64,000 nucleotides of DNA from an uncultured Aquimarina sp. (lineage in GTDB: Bacteria > Bacteroidota > Bacteroidia > Flavobacteriales > Flavobacteriaceae): positions 1 to 64,000 of the forward strand of contig CANMML010000012.1 in assembly GCA_947499005.1 (NCBI GenBank). The letters run 5' to 3'. The translations under genes were made by a program, and so were the position numbers. The notes under the pieces are model-generated. The model had not been told where the DNA came from. It made no database searches and was given only the letters and a program-made list of their open reading frames with translations. This document shows, piece by piece, positions 27,183 to 37,175 of this stretch (positions within the stretch are counted from its first letter, which is position 1; the number at the start of each line of letters is the position of its first letter).

Positions 27183-28197
27183 AATTCAAATTTAAACCAA
27201 AAGTACTCGATGATCCTGTCAAATTATAGCGTGTCCAAGCATAATTAAACTTCAACTTACCTATTTTCAAACCAAAACCAGCTGATAAACCAGCAAAAGA
27301 ACGCTGATCTACTATTTTCAACTCTTCAGCTCTTCTAAAATTAAATCCAACTCGCAAGTTAACTGCTTTTTTGGGGAACAATTCTGCCCCAACATTTACA
27401 TGGCGCAATATGTTATTAAAGAATCCTGGGTCATCTACTCGTGTTCCTTCTCCAAAACCACTTTCTTGATTTCTATTTTCGTTCGTAAATGCCAATTCAT
27501 ACTGTTGCAAATTTTGCAAATTCACAAACCAACGGATTGGAGCTTTTGCCAAAGTTTGCGAGATTCCTAAATTTACTTCTAATGGTAAATCTTCTTCTGT
27601 ATCAGCAAATGTGGTTAGTTGCTTCCCTATATTTCTTACGGACAACCCTATATTTAAATTCCATTCTTCCTTTACATAAAGGATCCCTAAATCGGAAGCA
27701 ATACCTAATGATTTATACTGCTCTAAACTTGAATTTATAATTTTTGCATTGGCTCCTACTCTAAAATTAGAATTTGGAAACTTGTAAGAATACCCTAATG
27801 AAACAGCGGCTTCATTGGCACCAAACTGACCTGTAGAATTCCCTTCTAAATCGAAACCATCAAAATCTCCATAATCGATATAGATTACTCCTAAATGAAA
27901 GGTATGATAGGTTCTAGGTATACTGTAAGCTGTTGCAAAGGAACCGTAATTAATATCTGCTAAAAAGCTAGTGTAGTTAACCGAAAAATTCCCCGACATG
28001 GTCTCATTAATAGATGCTGGATTATAAATACCAGATATTGGATTATTGCGATAATCCGTAACAAGTTTACCACCAAGTGCTGCGTGCCTAGGAGCAGTTT
28101 CTAGATTAAGAAAACGATAAGTACCTGTCCCTCCTAATTGCGCGAAACAAAATCCTGTAATAAAAACACTAATACAAAAGGATAAAATTCTTTTCAT
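27163..28197 (-). CDS. porQ: T9SS protein PorQ
   Basis: This 344-residue outer-membrane beta-barrel has a signal peptide (FCISVFITGFCFAQ) and the PorQ opening GGTGTYRFLNLETAPRHAALGG, then NPISGIYNPASIN and repeated amphipathic strands to the end (FNYAWTRYNLTG). PorQ works with PorU, PorV and PorZ in the attachment complex that cleaves sorting domains and attaches cargo to the surface. It starts a two-gene unit with cmk. Confidence 0.9.
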   Translation of the reverse strand: MKRILSFCISVFITGFCFAQLGGTGTYRFLNLETAPRHAALGGKLVTDYRNNPISGIYNPASINETMSGNFSVNYTSFLADINYGSFATAYSIPRTYHTFHLGVIYIDYGDFDGFDLEGNSTGQFGANEAAVSLGYSYKFPNSNFRVGANAKIINSSLEQYKSLGIASDLGILYVKEEWNLNIGLSVRNIGKQLTTFADTEEDLPLEVNLGISQTLAKAPIRWFVNLQNLQQYELAFTNENRNQESGFGEGTRVDDPGFFNNILRHVNVGAELFPKKAVNLRVGFNFRRAEELKIVDQRSFAGLSAGFGLKIGKLKFNYAWTRYNLTGSSSTFGLNLNFGKYQE

Positions 28198-28308
28198 ATT
28201 TCACAAAAATAAACGAATAGTTTACTTAAACGGTACATTAATATAATTATTTTTAACGTTGTAAAAATGAGCAATATTGTTACTCAAAAAAAGAATTATC
28301 TCAAAATA

Positions 28309-30684
28309 ATGAAAAAAAAGTCATTAGTTCTTAGTTTCATTATCAGTTTCGTTTCTTTAATCACATGGAGTCAGGAAGTTACTTTAAGTGGAAATGTTCA
28401 AGATGCTGGTAGTCAAGAAAAGCTTATTGGAGTTAATATTTTCATCAAAACATTAAATAAAGGAGCCACCACCAATAGTTATGGATATTATGCTTTAAGT
28501 ATTCCTAAAGGAACTTATGAAATTTCGTTTTCTTATATAGGTTATGAAACATTAACCAAAAACATTGTAGTAAATGAAACTGTAAATGATCTTACTGAAC
28601 TTTATCCTATTACAGAGACCTTGGGTGAAGTGCTTGTTTCTAAAAACAAACAACAAATTACCATAGAAGGTACAGAAATGAGCACCAATACTTTGAAAGG
28701 ATCTACCATAAAAGATATCCCGGCAGTACTTGGAGAAGCAGATGTTATTAAAGCCATTACATTACTTCCTGGGGTTAGCTCTGCAAGCGAAACCGCTTCT
28801 GGATTTAATGTAAGAGGAGGAGGAAGTGATCAAAATTTAATTCTTATGGATGAAGCAACTTTATTTTCTTCATCTCACCTTTTTGGTTTTTTCTCGATTT
28901 TTAACCCTGCCATTGTAAAGGAAGTAAAACTCTATAAAGGAGGAATTCCTTCTCGTTATGGAGGACGCCTATCATCGGTACTAGATATTAGACAACGTGA
29001 TGGTAATAAAAAAGAATTTCATGGTGAAGGAGGTATTGGTACCATTACTAGTAGGCTACTACTTGAAGGCCCCATCATTAAAAATAAGACTTCTTTTCTA
29101 GTAGCAGCGCGTACTTCGTATGTCCACTTATTTCTGACTTTGTTTGATATCGATAATTCGGCGAGTTATTATGACTTTAATCTTAAAATAAATCATAAAA
29201 TCAATGAAAAAAATAATTTCTATTTATCCTCGTATTCTGGTGTAGATAATTTCGAACTAGAAGGAGTACTCTCCAATCAATATGGAAATCGTTTCTCTAA
29301 TTTTAGATGGAATCATATTTTTTCAAATAATCTATTTTCCAATGCTTCAATTATTTATGCTGATTATTTCTATAAACTAGATTTAAATTCTGTAGGCTTT
29401 TCATGGAAATCAGATGTAACTTATTTCAATTTTAAATACGATTTTGAACATTACCTTAAAGATGGTTTGAATTTAAAATATGGTTTAAACCTTATCAATT
29501 ACGATTTTAATCCTGGTCGTATTGAGAGCTTGAATAGTAATCAATTTATTACCGAACAATTCACTGAAAAAAAAGCGCTAGAAGGAGCTTTATATGTTGA
29601 AGCTGATATTAATATTTTCTCTAAGTTGAAAATCAATACTGGATTACGTTTTAGTAACTTTTTTAGGTTTGGAGAGCCTAACATTAGTATTTATGAAAAC
29701 GATCAACCTGTTTTCTTTGAAGAATCTACACGAATTTACAAAGAAGCTAACCCTATTGGTCAATTTTCTATTTCACGAAAAAAAATATGGAAAGATTTTT
29801 ACAACCTTGAACCAAGAATAGGTTTAGCTTACGAAATTAATAATGACAATTCTTTAAAAGCAAGTTACCAACGTACTGTTCAATACGTTCATTTAATATC
29901 GAATACCAATACACCTTCACCATTAGATATTTGGACACCAAGTGGAGGATTTATTGACCCCGAAAAAAGCGACCTATGGGCTGTCGGATACTTCAAAGAT
30001 ATTTTGGACAATGAATTTACACTGTCTACTGAATTATATTACAAAGATATAAGGAACAGAATCAATTTCTTTGATGGAGCAGATATTGTAGGAAATCGAA
30101 ATATTGAACGCACCTTACTTTTCGGTAAAGGACGTGCTTATGGATTAGAATTTTTATTACAAAAAAACCATGGAAAATTTCAAGGGTGGTTAGCTTATAC
30201 TCTATCTAGATCCGAAGAATTAATAAATGGACGAACACCTATTGAAACTGGTATTAATAATAATGAATGGTTTCCTTCTAACTTTGATAAAACCCATGAT
30301 ATTTCTATTACTGGAAATTATCGCTTTAACAAGAAATGGAAATTGAATGCTGCTTTTAATCTCCAAACAGGAACCCCAGCCACCTTCCCTGTAGGGTCTT
30401 ATGAATTAAATAGCTTAGAGATTAATGTCCCCGTTTTTGGTGAGCGAAATGCTAATCGATTACCAAATTTCCATAGACTTGATGTATCTATGAATTACAG
30501 CCCGAAACCAGATACCAAAAAAAGGTGGAAAGGAGAATGGGTATTTAGTATTTATAATTTATATAATAGACAAAACACTAATTCTATTGACTTCCCTAGA
30601 AATTTTCAAACCAACAAAAATGAAGCGGTACGCTTATCTATTTTTGGAATTGTACCCGCAGTGTCTTATAATTTTAAGTTTTAA
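28309..30684 (+). CDS. TonB-dependent receptor
   Basis: The protein is about 791 residues from the start used. It has a signal peptide (LSFIISFVSLITWSQ), a carboxypeptidase-like regulatory domain (LSGNVQDAGSQEKLIGVNIFI, residues 25-100), a plug with VRGGGSDQNLILMDEA and SRYGGRLSSVLDI, and a 22-strand barrel ending in an aromatic residue (VPAVSYNFKF). The frame opens at 28267, but Met at 28309 gives the signal peptide. Followed 5 bases later by a DUF4249 lipoprotein, the standard partner of this receptor type. Substrate unknown; the lack of a SusD gene separates it from glycan PUL receptors. Confidence 0.93.
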   Translation: MKKKSLVLSFIISFVSLITWSQEVTLSGNVQDAGSQEKLIGVNIFIKTLNKGATTNSYGYYALSIPKGTYEISFSYIGYETLTKNIVVNETVNDLTELYPITETLGEVLVSKNKQQITIEGTEMSTNTLKGSTIKDIPAVLGEADVIKAITLLPGVSSASETASGFNVRGGGSDQNLILMDEATLFSSSHLFGFFSIFNPAIVKEVKLYKGGIPSRYGGRLSSVLDIRQRDGNKKEFHGEGGIGTITSRLLLEGPIIKNKTSFLVAARTSYVHLFLTLFDIDNSASYYDFNLKINHKINEKNNFYLSSYSGVDNFELEGVLSNQYGNRFSNFRWNHIFSNNLFSNASIIYADYFYKLDLNSVGFSWKSDVTYFNFKYDFEHYLKDGLNLKYGLNLINYDFNPGRIESLNSNQFITEQFTEKKALEGALYVEADINIFSKLKINTGLRFSNFFRFGEPNISIYENDQPVFFEESTRIYKEANPIGQFSISRKKIWKDFYNLEPRIGLAYEINNDNSLKASYQRTVQYVHLISNTNTPSPLDIWTPSGGFIDPEKSDLWAVGYFKDILDNEFTLSTELYYKDIRNRINFFDGADIVGNRNIERTLLFGKGRAYGLEFLLQKNHGKFQGWLAYTLSRSEELINGRTPIETGINNNEWFPSNFDKTHDISITGNYRFNKKWKLNAAFNLQTGTPATFPVGSYELNSLEINVPVFGERNANRLPNFHRLDVSMNYSPKPDTKKRWKGEWVFSIYNLYNRQNTNSIDFPRNFQTNKNEAVRLSIFGIVPAVSYNFKF

Positions 30685-30689
30685 TTATC

Positions 30690-31529
30690 ATGAAAAAGAT
30701 ATTCCTTTTTATAGCGATACTCCTAATCTTTAATTCCTGTGAAGAAGTTATTGATCTTGATCTTCCTACTGAAGCACCACGTTTAGTCATTGACAGTGCT
30801 TTAACAAGAATTTTTGACATGAATGATGTTACTACTCCTACTGATAGTCTTTTTGTACAATTGAGTCTTACAAGATCTTTTTTCTCTGAAACCGATGTTC
30901 CTGTATCAGATGCAGCTGTTCGCATTTCTGCTTTAAATAGTGGGCAGTTTGTAGATTTAGAACACACGAATAATGGTAGCTATTCTATTAATGGCAACTT
31001 ACAAATTGACCCAACAGAATCTTATAAATTAGAGGTGACTTACCAAGGGGAAGTATACGAAGCTACTGAACAATTACAGACATCCACTCCTATTATTGAT
31101 GTTCAGCAAATAAAAAACCCTGGAGGCTTCGATGAAGAAGATTTTATTATAGATGTTACGTTTCAAGACAAACCGAATAAGATTAATTATCTTGTTTTTG
31201 ACTTTGGAGGGGGTGATATTTTTAGTATAGATGATGAATTTATTGAAGAAGGAGTCGAATTTACATTCCAAAATAATTTTGATAAAGATGCTAGTCGTGA
31301 TAAGGTGGTAAAGCTAATTGGTGCCGATCAACGATTTGCGATTTATGTTGATGATATTTCTACCATAACAGATGGAGGTGGCGGGCCTTTTGGGGTAACA
31401 CCTTTTAAAGTACGTGGCAATATTGTAAATACGACAAATCCCGATAATTTTGCTTTAGGATATTTTCGTGTCAATGAGATTTACCAAAAAAGCTTCTCTT
31501 TGGAAGATAGCCCAGAGTTTTTTGATTAA
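30690..31529 (+). CDS. DUF4249 lipoprotein
   Basis: This 279-residue lipoprotein (ILLIFNSC, Cys17) opens with the DUF4249 signature EEVIDLDLPTEAPRLVIDS and contains beta-rich repeats such as SDAAVRISALNSGQFVDL and YKLEVTYQGEVYEA. It is probably a surface or periplasmic partner of the TonB receptor immediately upstream, in the way SusD accompanies SusC. It overlaps no other gene and is followed after about 10 bases by a small membrane protein. Confidence 0.9.
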   Translation: MKKIFLFIAILLIFNSCEEVIDLDLPTEAPRLVIDSALTRIFDMNDVTTPTDSLFVQLSLTRSFFSETDVPVSDAAVRISALNSGQFVDLEHTNNGSYSINGNLQIDPTESYKLEVTYQGEVYEATEQLQTSTPIIDVQQIKNPGGFDEEDFIIDVTFQDKPNKINYLVFDFGGGDIFSIDDEFIEEGVEFTFQNNFDKDASRDKVVKLIGADQRFAIYVDDISTITDGGGGPFGVTPFKVRGNIVNTTNPDNFALGYFRVNEIYQKSFSLEDSPEFFD

Positions 31530-31541
31530 TTAGTGTATAAA

Positions 31542-31775
31542 ATGGAAAAATATAAAAGAACAAACAAAGCTATTTTGGCTAGAGGAGTAAAACTACTTGC
31601 AGCAGCAGTAGCTACAGCGACTATAGGGCCTGTAATCGTTTACAATGCTTTTATGAACAAAGATCATGATTTCTTTATTCCAGTATTGATACTAGGCGTC
31701 TTAATTATGTTTTTAGCTATTTTTTTAATTTTTAGAGGAATTAAATTAATGCTAGATAGTTTCTTTAAGTCTTGA
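31542..31775 (+). CDS. DUF6095 small membrane protein
   Basis: This 77-residue protein has two membrane segments (KLLAAAVATATIGPVIVYNA and PVLILGVLIMFLAIFLIF). It matches the pattern of the Bacteroidota-specific DUF6095 family of unknown function. The ATG at 31542 is preferred to the GTG at 31533. It follows the TonB receptor/DUF4249 pair and may share their transcript. Confidence 0.75.
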   Translation: MEKYKRTNKAILARGVKLLAAAVATATIGPVIVYNAFMNKDHDFFIPVLILGVLIMFLAIFLIFRGIKLMLDSFFKS

Positions 31776-31847
31776 CACAATTATATAAAGTTTCTCTCCT
31801 CCTAAAATTTTATTTCTATTTTTAACACACCAGCAGCAACTATACAT

Positions 31848-32972
31848 ATGGAATATAATTCACTTGAAGAAGAAAATAAAGTATTACGGGAAAAGCTAGC
31901 TAGCTTTGAAAATAAAAAAAAAGACCGTTGGAAAAAAGGAGTTAAAGCTTCTAAATTTATTTCTACAAAATTATTAGGAAGTAGATTAAAGGATGCCATC
32001 ACTAATTTTTTCACTGAGCTTGAGGAAAAAAAGAATGTTTCTAAGGACACCCTATCCGAATTATTAACGGCTATTTTTCTTCGTATCACTCGAATAGGTT
32101 TTTTCTTATTAATTACGACTCTCTTACCTACGCTTTTAATCTTATTACAGGTGTACTACCTTAGAAATCAAAATCAGTTAATTCGTACTCAAAATAATCG
32201 TTTAGATCAACAAACATATCTTCAAGAAGCTTCTCGAAGAAGTTATATGATTGGGGTACTTGATGGAATGATTAAGGATGTGACTAGTCGAGGAGAAAAT
32301 GTGTCTAAATCGAATATTACTCGATTAATCGCTTTAAGTAAAAACCTAAAGCCTTACAAATATCTAGAAAATGATCATTTAATACCGAAACAACTAAGTC
32401 CCGAACGTGGATACCTTCTCTTAGCATTATTAGAAAGTGATCTTAACTTAAATAAAGTGATCGATTTCAACACAAAAGAAACTATTATATCTGCTTTAGA
32501 TTTTTCATATGCCGAATTAAGAAATACAGATTTAACGCAGTTAGATTTGGCTTTTATGGATTTAAATAACTCTACATTAGACAATTCTAACTTTACTAAA
32601 TCAACGTTCTCTAAAGGTATTTTTGATGATGCAAGTCTTGTAAATGTTAACCTTGGAAATTCAGATATTCTCAATTGTAGTTTTAAAAATGCAAATATGA
32701 AAGGAATCAATTTTGCGAACTCTTATATCTCGAAATGTAATTTCAATAATGCAGACCTAAGTAATGCTAATTTTACTCATGTAGATTTAAGAAAAAGCTC
32801 TTTTGAAAATGCACAAATTAATGGAGTAGCGTTTGACAAAGCCGAGGTTACTTCCGATTGGATGGCAAAGATGGAAAGAGAACTAGATACTGAAAATTTT
32901 GAATATTTCGAGGACAATTTCCAGCTACAACCAAAAGACAAGAAAGTTATTATAATTCGTAAAAAACAATAG
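31848..32972 (+). CDS. Membrane-anchored pentapeptide-repeat protein with coiled coil
   Basis: The 374-residue protein has three parts: an N-terminal coiled coil (residues 1-80, many Glu/Lys), a membrane segment (LLITTLLPTLLILLQVYYL, near 88-106) and a C-terminal right-handed beta-helix of pentapeptide repeats (near 205-330; units such as LRNTDLTQLDL and MKGINFANSY with A/S/N-L/F at the central positions). The helix likely binds a partner protein. The next gene starts 5 bases later and is also a membrane protein, so the pair is probably co-expressed. Function unknown. Confidence 0.85.
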   Translation: MEYNSLEEENKVLREKLASFENKKKDRWKKGVKASKFISTKLLGSRLKDAITNFFTELEEKKNVSKDTLSELLTAIFLRITRIGFFLLITTLLPTLLILLQVYYLRNQNQLIRTQNNRLDQQTYLQEASRRSYMIGVLDGMIKDVTSRGENVSKSNITRLIALSKNLKPYKYLENDHLIPKQLSPERGYLLLALLESDLNLNKVIDFNTKETIISALDFSYAELRNTDLTQLDLAFMDLNNSTLDNSNFTKSTFSKGIFDDASLVNVNLGNSDILNCSFKNANMKGINFANSYISKCNFNNADLSNANFTHVDLRKSSFENAQINGVAFDKAEVTSDWMAKMERELDTENFEYFEDNFQLQPKDKKVIIIRKKQ

Positions 32973-32977
32973 AGCAA

Positions 32978-33601
32978 ATGATTGATTTTTTTCTAAGAAC
33001 TAAACATTGGGTACTTTTTATCTTACTCATTGGCTTCCCTATTGTTTTTCAATTTTATGGTATGACTACCGTATTTAGCAATTTCGATAATGAAAATTTG
33101 GACTTCGAGCCTTTTTTAAACTTTTTTAGTTACATACCATATTTAATCTTATTAATTACATCTATTCATTTTGGATGGTTGTGGTCTATAGTTATAGGAA
33201 TTCAAGAAAAGCTTGAGGGAGAACTAAAAGTCAATTTAAAACTATTCAAAATTTTCTTTTTTATCCCTTTACTTTATATAGTATTAATATCTTTTTCTAT
33301 AGGAGGACTATTTAAGAACATGGTATCTATAGAAGGTAATGAGGATATAATATTAGATTACTTACCTAAAATTGTTGGTGTTATTTTTCCATTACATTTT
33401 TTTTCTATGTTTTGCATAGGACATACTATGTTTTATGCAGCCAAAATGTTGAAAACAGCAGAAGATCAAAAACAAGTTACGTTTTCTGATTTTATAGGTG
33501 AATTCTTCTTGATATGGTTTTATCCAATTGGTGTTTGGATTATTCAACCAAGGATTAATAAGCTAGCAGAAGAGAACACCTCAAATAAGCTATCCTTATA
33601 A
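32978..33601 (+). CDS. Uncharacterised membrane protein
   Basis: This 207-residue protein has four to five membrane segments (near 12-30, 50-80, 90-110, 125-150, 165-185). The Bacteroidota-style start MIDFFLRTKHWVLFILLIGFP and an ending with FFLIWFYPIGVWIIQPRIN suggest a conserved family, but I cannot name it. It lies 5 bases after the pentapeptide-repeat gene and converges on the methyltransferase operon. Confidence 0.7.
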   Translation: MIDFFLRTKHWVLFILLIGFPIVFQFYGMTTVFSNFDNENLDFEPFLNFFSYIPYLILLITSIHFGWLWSIVIGIQEKLEGELKVNLKLFKIFFFIPLLYIVLISFSIGGLFKNMVSIEGNEDIILDYLPKIVGVIFPLHFFSMFCIGHTMFYAAKMLKTAEDQKQVTFSDFIGEFFLIWFYPIGVWIIQPRINKLAEENTSNKLSL

Positions 33602-33607
33602 CCTATT

Positions 33608-34786
33608 TTAATTGATCCGCTGACAATCAATAACCAATTGTTTTCCATCTATCCCAGTAGTAAAAAACAAAAAACGCTGGTCATCTTCTTTTAGCTTTAA
33701 TTTTTTACGTAGTTCATTTGCTTTTATCTTGAAGTTTCTCGTTACCACACTAGCGCTCTCTTTAGAGAATTTCTTTATGGCTGCTTTGTTATAAGGCAGT
33801 ACTTCGTTTACTTCAAATGTCTTTCCTGGGAAATCTACTCGCTCACTCGAAGTATACAAATGAGACATAGAGTGAAGTTTATTTAATTTAAAATACGAAC
33901 TGACCCACGCAAAACCTCCTAATTTCATAAACACAGCAAAAGGCTCGTATAAATAAGAAGCTGCAGTTGAAAAAGATGCTCGGCTGGTTTCTATCTCAGA
34001 AAACGGAATTCGATATGTATAGGTTTTCTTTTTTTCGATAGAAGTGCAAACAAAAGTAACTTCCCCTTCAAAGTCTTTTTCTAATAGCCACAAAAGCTCT
34101 TTCACTTCATTATCTAAAGCAACTATATGAACTTCTTTAATATGTTTTAATACACGAAGCCCTTCTGTAATATCATAAATAGGAGCCGTTTTGATTAAAA
34201 TATTTTGAGCGTGATCAAAAATAGTATCCATTAAATCTACCACATTGGGTAAGCAGTCTTCCAATAAAAACACCTTCCCCTTAGCATAACTCCTTCTAGA
34301 AGGATCTATGTAAACCCAATCCCAATCATTGCTGAATTTCATAAACTCAACTCCATCAGTACATTTGGATATTATATTTTCACTACCTAAAACTTGAAAA
34401 TTATAAGCCGCGAGCTCATGTATTTCTTGATTTAATTCACAATGAGTTAAAGATTCTACTTGCTTAGAAAAAAAATAACTATCGATACCAAAACCTCCCG
34501 TTATATCAATCATCTTACTTCCTGATACTAAAGATGCTTTATAAGCTGCTGTTTTTTCGGATGAAGTTTGTTCAATATTTAATTTAGGAGGAAATAAAAT
34601 TCCAGTTGTATTATACCAAGTAGGTAGTTTCTTTTTTGCTTTTTGAATACCGACAAGCTGTTGCGTTAATTCTTTCGCATTAACAATCTCAAAAGGGTGC
34701 TTCTTTAATGCAAAATCATTCGGATTCGAAGATTCATGCTGCCTTAGGTATTCGATTACCTCTTTAGAAAGTAAATACTTATTCAC
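33608..34786 (-). CDS. Class I SAM-dependent methyltransferase with THUMP-like domain
   Basis: This 392-residue protein has a Rossmann methyltransferase domain with the SAM loop MIDITGGFGIDSYFFS (near 90-105) and the active-site-like DWVYIDPSRR (near 155-165), the signature of the family carrying a C-terminal THUMP-like RNA-binding domain (last 70 residues, NFKIKANELRKKLKLKEDD). Probably modifies RNA; target not known. Last gene of a tight four-gene unit, 1 base after the AI-2E gene. Confidence 0.87.
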   Translation of the reverse strand: MNKYLLSKEVIEYLRQHESSNPNDFALKKHPFEIVNAKELTQQLVGIQKAKKKLPTWYNTTGILFPPKLNIEQTSSEKTAAYKASLVSGSKMIDITGGFGIDSYFFSKQVESLTHCELNQEIHELAAYNFQVLGSENIISKCTDGVEFMKFSNDWDWVYIDPSRRSYAKGKVFLLEDCLPNVVDLMDTIFDHAQNILIKTAPIYDITEGLRVLKHIKEVHIVALDNEVKELLWLLEKDFEGEVTFVCTSIEKKKTYTYRIPFSEIETSRASFSTAASYLYEPFAVFMKLGGFAWVSSYFKLNKLHSMSHLYTSSERVDFPGKTFEVNEVLPYNKAAIKKFSKESASVVTRNFKIKANELRKKLKLKEDDQRFLFFTTGIDGKQLVIDCQRIN

Positions 34787-34787
34787 C

Positions 34788-35876
34788 CTAAATCTCTTTA
34801 GTCAATGATTTTACAATCTTATATTCAGAAAGAAACTCTTTAGATATCACTTTTAAGGCTGTATACAAGGGTACAGCAGCAATTAATCCTCCAATTCCTA
34901 ATAGGCTTCCAAAAATTAAAATAGCTAAAAAGATCTCTAATGGATGTGACTTTACACTATTCCCAAATATTAGTGGTTGGTTTACAAAATTATCAATCAA
35001 CTGTATCACTAAATATCCTATGGCGATATAAATCATTTTTGGTAAAATCACCGAAGAAAAATCCATATCTAGATTTCCTGTAATCGTCAATAACATCATT
35101 AAACCAAAACCAATCAAAGGCCCCAAATAAGGAATTAAATTCATTAATGCTGCAATCAAGGCTAAGGCTATAGGGTTTTGAACTTTAAAAATAAGTAGTA
35201 AAATACTATACAGCACAAATAAAATTAATACTTGAAAAAGTAATCCCACGAAATAACGTGACAGCAATTCTTTTATCTTTATAAAAGCTCTCCTTAATTT
35301 ATTTTCATCCTCAGTTTTAGCAAAAACCAACAAACTATTTTCTAATAAATGACTGTCTTTCAATGCAAAAAAGGCTATAAACACAACCGAAAATAAGCCG
35401 ATCATAAACCCTCCAACTCCACTAAAGATCCTACTTAACACCTCTGTAAAGTCTCCAAAAGCAAGAATTTTACCAAAATCTATTTTCTTTACTAGATCAT
35501 CAACATTGAATTTATCTAGTTTAAAGTATCCTGTAAAGTCATTTAAAACACGTTGTATTTTTTCTGGTAAAGTCTCTAAATCTATCTGTCCCAACAAATC
35601 TGTTTGATCTGTAATTATCGGTAAGAACAATAAGAAAATACTACTAAATATGGACAAGAAAACAAATAGACAAACAATAACAGCCAAGCCTGGTTTGAAT
35701 TTTAATTTATTAGTTAGAAATAACATCAAAGGTCTTCCCATTAATGAAATAACTGCTGCAAATGCGATGTAAAGTAGTATAGATCGAATTGCATATAAAA
35801 AGTATAATAACAATACCGAACCAATTAAAATACTGATTGCCCCAAGTATCCCTTTAGTGATTTCTCTACTATTCAT
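34788..35876 (-). CDS. AI-2E family transporter
   Basis: This 362-residue inner-membrane protein has about eight membrane segments and the family pattern ALIAALMNLIPYLGPLIGFG (near 240-260) and NPLIFGNSVKSHPLEIFLAILIFG (near 295-320, N-x-Q-P-L-I-F form). Members range from AI-2 exporters to Na+/H+ antiporters, so the substrate is open. Its start overlaps the stop of the TrmH gene by 4 bases (ATGA), which implies translational coupling. Confidence 0.9.
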   Translation of the reverse strand: MNSREITKGILGAISILIGSVLLLYFLYAIRSILLYIAFAAVISLMGRPLMLFLTNKLKFKPGLAVIVCLFVFLSIFSSIFLLFLPIITDQTDLLGQIDLETLPEKIQRVLNDFTGYFKLDKFNVDDLVKKIDFGKILAFGDFTEVLSRIFSGVGGFMIGLFSVVFIAFFALKDSHLLENSLLVFAKTEDENKLRRAFIKIKELLSRYFVGLLFQVLILFVLYSILLLIFKVQNPIALALIAALMNLIPYLGPLIGFGLMMLLTITGNLDMDFSSVILPKMIYIAIGYLVIQLIDNFVNQPLIFGNSVKSHPLEIFLAILIFGSLLGIGGLIAAVPLYTALKVISKEFLSEYKIVKSLTKEI

Positions 35877-36391
35877 CTTTTATCTTGTTTTAATTGTTTG
35901 GTGACTTCATACAAAGCAATACCTGTAGCCTGAGCTACATTCATACTCGAATTTAAACCAAACATATCAATATGTAAATGCTGATCGCATAATTCTAATA
36001 ACGATTGTGAAACCCCAAAAGATTCATTCCCTAAAAGCAACACTAGTTTTTGGTTTGAAAGCAATGTCTTGCTTAAAGAAATACTTGTATCAGTTATCTC
36101 AATAGCTATAACTTCATACCCCTCTTTTTTTAGTTCTGTAATATTTGGATAAAGATCAATAGTGGCTTGAAAAGGAACATTTTTCTCTGTGGATCTTGCT
36201 GTTCTCCTTAACCTTGCACTTGAAATATCAACTTCTTCAGTATCAAAAAGAATTTTTTCTACCCCAAAGGCATCTGCCAATCGAAAGATACTACCAATGT
36301 TTGCTGGACTAGAAATTCCATTGCAACATATAATAATGGAAAAATCATGAGAGCTTAGTTCGGTATTGTAATGTGTTTTCTGCTGACTCAT
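35873..36391 (-). CDS. TrmH-family (SPOUT) RNA methyltransferase
   Basis: This 172-residue SPOUT methyltransferase likely 2'-O-methylates a tRNA or rRNA ribose. Motif 1 is NPANIGSIFRLADAFG-like (SSPANIGSIFRLADAFG, near 27-43), motif 2 LVLLLGNESFGVS (near 118-130) and motif 3 GLNSSMNVAQATGIALYE (near 145-162), the knotted SAM site. It lacks an extra RNA-binding domain, as in the short TrmH/TrmL group. Adjacent to DUF4159 upstream with no gap. Confidence 0.9.
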   Translation of the reverse strand: MSQQKTHYNTELSSHDFSIIICCNGISSPANIGSIFRLADAFGVEKILFDTEEVDISSARLRRTARSTEKNVPFQATIDLYPNITELKKEGYEVIAIEITDTSISLSKTLLSNQKLVLLLGNESFGVSQSLLELCDQHLHIDMFGLNSSMNVAQATGIALYEVTKQLKQDKR

Positions 36392-37051
36392 TTAATTAGA
36401 AAAGGCATAATTAATAATATTTGCCCCCATTTTCAATGCGGCAGTCCGAACTTCTTTACTATCGTTATGGACTTCTTTATCTTCCCATCCATCTCCAAGA
36501 TCACTCTCTACAGTAAATAGTAATGCCAATCTCCCTTCTAAGAAAATCCCCAATGCTTGAGGACGCTTACCATCGTGCTCATGAATTTTAGGTAAACCCT
36601 TAGGGAAAGAGTAGACTCCATCAAATATTTTATGATCTGTACCTACTTCAACAAATTCTTTATTGGGAAACAACTTTTTTACTTCTCGAAAGACAAATTT
36701 CTTCATACCATAGTTATCATCTATATGCAAAAAACCTCCGGCATTTAGATAATCTCTTAACAACGAAACCTCATTGTCATCAAATAGTATATTACCATGT
36801 CCTGTGGCATGTATATAGGGATATTGAAAAAGATCTGAACTGTTAGGTTCTACTTCTTCTACTTTCTCATCTATAGCTGTACTGATATTAAAATTACAAA
36901 AACTTACTAGATTTGGTAATGCTGTAGGGTTTGCATACCAATCTCCTCCTCCATTATAATGCAATACTGCAACTTGCTGAGCTAATAACGAGCTTGTAAA
37001 TAGAAAAAGGGAAATACTAAAGGCTAGAATTTGTCTTGATTTTCGCTTCAT
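36392..37051 (-). CDS. DUF4159 domain protein
   Basis: This exported protein of about 219 residues has a signal peptide MKRKSRQILAFSISLFLFTSSLLAQ, preferred over the in-frame Met at 37081. The DUF4159 domain shows LHYNGGGDWYANPTALPNLV, PYIHATGHGNILFDDNEV and GGFLHIDDNYGM, followed by HKIFDGVYSFPKGLPKIHEHDG. The fold is related to class I glutamine-amidotransferase/ThuA-like domains; no reaction known. First gene of the TrmH/AI-2E/methyltransferase unit. Confidence 0.88.
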   Translation of the reverse strand: MKRKSRQILAFSISLFLFTSSLLAQQVAVLHYNGGGDWYANPTALPNLVSFCNFNISTAIDEKVEEVEPNSSDLFQYPYIHATGHGNILFDDNEVSLLRDYLNAGGFLHIDDNYGMKKFVFREVKKLFPNKEFVEVGTDHKIFDGVYSFPKGLPKIHEHDGKRPQALGIFLEGRLALLFTVESDLGDGWEDKEVHNDSKEVRTAALKMGANIINYAFSN

Positions 37052-37090
37052 ACTCAAATGTACATTGAATTTGAAAATCATACAATATGT

Positions 37091-37128
37091 AGAGTTTATA
37101 GTTTATGGTTCTTGGTTCGTAGTTTTTA
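37091..37128. repeat. Heptad array (GTT every 7 bases), left arm
   Basis: GTT recurs at 37094, 37101, 37108, 37115 and 37122, a perfect 7-base period with variable bases between. It is partnered by the inverted array at 37454-37495. Confidence 0.75.
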
Positions 37129-37175
37129 GGGATCAAGCTGAAAACTTGTGGAACATTGTGTTCATTTTGTATGTC

